A stretch of 46,311 nucleotides of DNA from Alphaproteobacteria bacterium (GTDB taxonomy: Bacteria; Pseudomonadota; Alphaproteobacteria; JABAAW01), in NCBI GenBank assembly GCA_014238535.1, contig JABAAW010000007.1, positions 4,942-51,252 of the forward strand, written 5' to 3'. The notes beneath the pieces were generated by a model, which was not told the origin of the DNA, searched no databases, and was given only the letters and a program-made list of their open reading frames with translations. Position numbers and translations under genes: made by a program. Positions 43,593 through 46,311 of this stretch are shown piece by piece (positions within the stretch are counted from its first letter, which is position 1; every line of letters begins with the position of its first letter).

Positions 43593-45125
43593 ATGCCGAT
43601 AGCGCTACGCATGCCTGCACTTTCCCCGACGATGAAGGTTGGAACGCTTGCTCGTTGGTGCGTGAAAGTAGGAGAGAAGGTTGATGCTGGAACTCTGCTG
43701 GCTGAGATCGAAACGGACAAGGCTGTTATGGAATATGAGAGTGCTGATAATGGTACGGTTGCGCGGCTGCTGGTAGCGGAGGGGACGAAGAATGTTTCGG
43801 TCAACACCCCTATCGCCTTGCTATTGGAAGAAGGCGAGGGGGATGATGCGGTTGAGCAATTTTTAAAAGAACAGCAGCAAGAGAAACCACAAGAGCTGGC
43901 ATCGGAGGGCAAAGACGAGAACGGAGCTAAGCAAGAACGACCTGTTCCAGCTACACCTTCGAAGGTTGCGAATGAAGAGTCAGCTGCCCCATCGCTAGCG
44001 AATACCAATACCAATACCAATGCTTCGGCAAAGCAGTCTGCAAACTTGTCTGCGAGTCCTCCCCACGCGAGCCCTCCCCACGCGAGTCCCCCTTACGCGA
44101 GTCCATTGGCACGGCGTATTGCGGAGCGAGATAAGGTTTCGCTAACGGGAGTTATGGGCACTGGTGCGCACGGCAAGATAGTAGCTGCGGATGTTTCCTC
44201 GCCGATAGATGGAGCAGGAGGGTATGAGCGCGCTGCGCGTGTTTTTGCGAGCCCGCGGGCTCGTTCGCGAGCGCGCGAGTCTGGTATAGCGATCGCTGAG
44301 CTTCGCGGTAGTGGTCCTGAAGGTCGTATTGTACTAGCGGATGTTGAGCGAGTGATTGGTGGAGGTACTGGAGCTTTGCCAGATTTTTCTGAGATTCCGC
44401 TTGAAACGCCATTTGAGTTACGCGAGCATTCCTCAATGCGCTCGGTTATAGCCGAGCGTCTTAGTTTGTCAAAAAGCACTATCCCCCACTTTTACCTGAC
44501 GGTATCCTGCCGTTTGGATTCGCTGCTACTGCTCCGCGAGCATATAAACCATCATTACGAGCACCTTCACAAGGCAAATTCGTCGCGACCTTTTAGGGTA
44601 TCTTTGAACGACTTGCTGGTAAAAGGTCTTGCGCTTGCGCTGAACGATTGTAGAGATGCGAATGTTGCGTGGGGAGAAGAAGGCTTGAAGCAATTTTTGC
44701 GTGTTGATGTAGCGGTAGCGGTAGCGGTAGCGGGAGGCTTATTGACTCCGATTATTCGCGATGCGGCTGCCAAGCCCTTCGATGTAGTATCATCAGAGTT
44801 GCGTTCTATGATTACGCGCGCGCGCGAAGGTAGCCTACAGCCGCACGAATATAGTGGCGGAACGATTACGATATCGAATCTTGGAATGTATGGCATTAGC
44901 AATTTTCAGGCGGTTATCAATCCCCCGCAGGCGGCGATTTTTGCTATTGGAGCGGCGGAGGATGTGCTTGTGCGCGATAAGTTGAATGGCACTATTGTAT
45001 CTGAGAAGCGTGTTAATGTGACATTATCTGCTGACCATCGGGCGATTGATGGAGCGATTGGAGCCCAGTTATGCGCTTCGTTTAAGAATATTATCGAGCA
45101 CCCAATATCGATTATACTTTCGTAA
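43593..45125 (+). CDS. pdhC: Pyruvate dehydrogenase E2 (dihydrolipoamide acetyltransferase)
   Basis: Moves the acetyl group to CoA and forms the complex core. A lipoyl domain (about 1-80) has the lipoylated Lys43 in ETDKA. A Glu/Gln-rich linker contains Asn-Thr repeats and three SPPHA-type repeats (about 155-170). Two E3-binding domains follow in tandem, at about 168-202 (SPLARRIAERD to HGKIVAADV) and 218-253 (SPRARSRARES to EGRIVLADV). The catalytic domain ends with DHRAIDGAIGAQ, the His-Asp active site. In it, a 6-bp repeat at 44709-44732 encodes alternating Val-Ala. The ATG at 43593 removes a long overlap with pdhB. No lpd gene follows directly. Confidence 0.95.
   Translation: MPIALRMPALSPTMKVGTLARWCVKVGEKVDAGTLLAEIETDKAVMEYESADNGTVARLLVAEGTKNVSVNTPIALLLEEGEGDDAVEQFLKEQQQEKPQELASEGKDENGAKQERPVPATPSKVANEESAAPSLANTNTNTNASAKQSANLSASPPHASPPHASPPYASPLARRIAERDKVSLTGVMGTGAHGKIVAADVSSPIDGAGGYERAARVFASPRARSRARESGIAIAELRGSGPEGRIVLADVERVIGGGTGALPDFSEIPLETPFELREHSSMRSVIAERLSLSKSTIPHFYLTVSCRLDSLLLLREHINHHYEHLHKANSSRPFRVSLNDLLVKGLALALNDCRDANVAWGEEGLKQFLRVDVAVAVAVAGGLLTPIIRDAAAKPFDVVSSELRSMITRAREGSLQPHEYSGGTITISNLGMYGISNFQAVINPPQAAIFAIGAAEDVLVRDKLNGTIVSEKRVNVTLSADHRAIDGAIGAQLCASFKNIIEHPISIILS
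44709..44732 (+). repeat. 6-bp tandem repeat within pdhC
   Basis: Four perfect copies of GTAGCG encode a Val-Ala run in the catalytic domain strand of PdhC. Copy number may vary by slippage in steps that keep the frame. Confidence 0.9.
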
Positions 45126-45522
45126 AAATAGTCTTGACAATCGTATTTATTTGCTATAGCGTCCCTACATGGTGTAATACATTTGTGTGTAATGTGTGTT
45201 TGCTGTATGGGAAGGCTTGTTGTTGGTTTTTGCAAGCGTGTAGACTCTGATGCTAGTTATGGGGCAGGAAGAAACAGCAGAGATGGACTTGGATTTTTCT
45301 TGAGTCGCCATCTCTGTGTCCGTGGTTTGGAGCAGAATGGCTCCGCGAGTTATAGGCTACTGGTTATTACTTTTAGCTATTTTGGCTTTATGTATAGGTA
45401 GCGAGCAGGCTTTTTGATCTGCCTTTTTGTTTGAGGTCGGTTGTTTTGTGTGTGTGACTCGTTATATTCAGGCTCTGTCATGCGATTTGTTTGCGTATGG
45501 TTGGGTATAGGAGAAAGGTGCT
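45126..45522. other. 397-bp intergenic region, possible long leader or RNA
   Basis: Contains a promoter-like element at 45134-45160, a 9-bp hairpin CAGAGATGG/CCATCTCTG at 45278-45316, and a ribosome site just before the last gene. No known RNA family was recognised. A 72-codon frame inside is not convincing. Confidence 0.5.
45134..45160 (+). promoter_or_regulatory. Putative promoter downstream of pdhC
   Basis: Consensus TTGACA at 45134-45139 and TATAGC at 45155-45160 with a short 15-base spacer. It would start a transcript about 355 bases before the next gene. Confidence 0.5.
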
Positions 45523-46311
45523 GTGCTACAGCAAGACTACATTATTGAGAATGTTGACGAATCGAAGTTATCGCGTGCGTCGCGCTCGAACTTGCGCTCA
45601 TTGCGCTTGAGCGCGTTGCTATCTACGACGGCGCTGGCATTTTTTTTAGAAGGCTGTGGCTCTGGCGGTGGTGGTTCTCGCCCTGAGGTTTCTATTGATT
45701 CTTCGACTGCGGGTGGAGTTAACAGAGAGAATACTCTTACTATTGAGGATACTGTATCGGGAGATATTGCGCACTATAGCGTAACTAGTCGCGATATTGT
45801 TGCTGGCGAGTTTCCGGATATTGAGGGTCGCGCTGTAACCGAGCTTGTAGAAATGATCGAGGTTGATGGTTCGGGTAATGCTGTCCCTGGTGGAGAGGTT
45901 AGGGAAGTAATCAAGGCATTAGAAACTGAAGAAGAGGTTGATGCTGAAGGTAATATAGTCCAGGTAACTACTTTGGTAGAGCTTACGCTTTTACCTGGGA
46001 ATAGACAGGTTCGTATTACGGAAGAAACTAGGGATAACGAGCCTAGTGTAACTACTATCACAACGGAAAGTTTGTATGCGGGTAGGTCTCCCTATTTGAC
46101 TGAGTATGCGCGTCGGACTGAGATAATTGCTAACGATGGTAGCGGTAATGTGGTCTATCGTTTAGATAGGTTTTCTGATGAGGATTTACTAAATATTATA
46201 GATTCTCGTGTTGAAACTAGAGAGTTATATCCTGATGGTAGCATTAGCAGGCAAATCATGAGAAGGAACTATGAGACTCCCCCTGCGACGATTTCTCCTG
46301 CTGGTGCGACC
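45523..46311 (+). CDS. Lipoprotein-like surface protein, start only (partial)
   Basis: The frame is open from GTG 45523 to the window end (263 codons). AGGAG lies 9 bases upstream. Residues 1-27 are charged and followed by a hydrophobic stretch LSALLSTTALAFFLEGC, then a GSGGGGS linker. The Cys after LEG resembles a lipobox, though the Glu is atypical and the leader is long. The rest is Thr/Val/Glu/Asp-rich with short beta-like repeats, including DGSGNAVPGGEV, then EGNIVQVTTLVELTLL, and DGSGNVVYRL. No named domain is recognised. It may be a large extracellular repeat protein. The type I secretion pair is about 18 kb away, so any link is speculative. Confidence 0.7.
   Translation, partial: MLQQDYIIENVDESKLSRASRSNLRSLRLSALLSTTALAFFLEGCGSGGGGSRPEVSIDSSTAGGVNRENTLTIEDTVSGDIAHYSVTSRDIVAGEFPDIEGRAVTELVEMIEVDGSGNAVPGGEVREVIKALETEEEVDAEGNIVQVTTLVELTLLPGNRQVRITEETRDNEPSVTTITTESLYAGRSPYLTEYARRTEIIANDGSGNVVYRLDRFSDEDLLNIIDSRVETRELYPDGSISRQIMRRNYETPPATISPAGAT

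Noticed and set aside
45261-45290. Resemblance to the SRP RNA tip (GGAAG...CAGCAG)
   Set aside because: The GGAA loop and flanking helix do not pair as required, so the match is only superficial.
45183-45401. 72-codon frame after pdhC
   Set aside because: Cys/Val-rich translation typical of chance GT-rich frames, and it covers the hairpin with no ribosome site.
1-46311. CRISPR arrays, insertion sequences and prophage genes
   Set aside because: No regularly spaced repeats of array type, no transposase or phage proteins were seen in any frame.

Overview
The window reads as a chromosomal segment of an alphaproteobacterium of moderate GC (mid-40s percent by eye). The evidence is the gene content and order: gatA-gatB, an M23 peptidase overlapping a bactofilin gene, hfq next to hflX, a sufCDS-sufT-sufA cluster, and ftsB-pdhA-pdhB-pdhC. 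No genus can be named from the sequence alone. A flagellar or chemotactic lifestyle is hinted at by a methyl-accepting chemotaxis protein and a FlaG-like protein. BCCT, MscS and MATE transporters suggest osmotic and chemical stress responses.

Layout. 1-4447: end of gatA, gatB, then envelope peptidase plus bactofilin. 4538-4697: tRNA-Ala(UGC) and a terminator. 4819-7349: a compositionally foreign-looking stretch with an AT-rich two-TM protein, a long inverted repeat and pyrC. 7440-13192: pyrE, a secreted nuclease-like protein, MscS channel, galE, an SRPBCC protein and DNA polymerase IV. 13353-17287: tRNA-His, glmU and glmS (UDP-GlcNAc synthesis) and a DUF2306-like membrane protein. 17607-22698: heme-motif chemotaxis receptor, N-formylglutamate amidohydrolase-like protein, methyltransferase, an intron-split tRNA-Lys gene, and pdxH. 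22813-28828: FlaG-like protein, BCCT transporter, and a type I secretion-like pair whose ATPase has lost key catalytic residues and whose adaptor ends in an extremely AT-rich tail. 28870-34498: gltX, nadE and gst on the minus strand, then hfq-hflX. 34577-40778: MATE transporter and the suf Fe-S cluster without sufB. 41033-45125: ftsB and the pyruvate dehydrogenase complex with an unusual E2. 45523-end: start of a large lipoprotein-like surface protein.

How the genes work together. gatAB and gltX belong to Glu/Gln-tRNA supply. pyrC and pyrE are two steps of pyrimidine synthesis. glmS and glmU supply the cell-wall precursor UDP-GlcNAc, which the M23/bactofilin pair and ftsB would help use in shaping and dividing the wall. 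The suf genes supply Fe-S clusters. pdhABC supplies acetyl-CoA.

The strongest unusual signal is a 311-nt group I intron in the anticodon loop of tRNA-Lys(UUU) at 21621-22004 on the minus strand. Its core closely resembles the Azoarcus tRNA-Ile intron as I remember it, and its P8 region is enlarged by 13-bp tandem repeats. Other notable points are the degenerate secretion ATPase, tandem E3-binding domains in PdhC, and a strong G+T bias of the plus strand that holds for genes in both orientations but is lost over pyrC.
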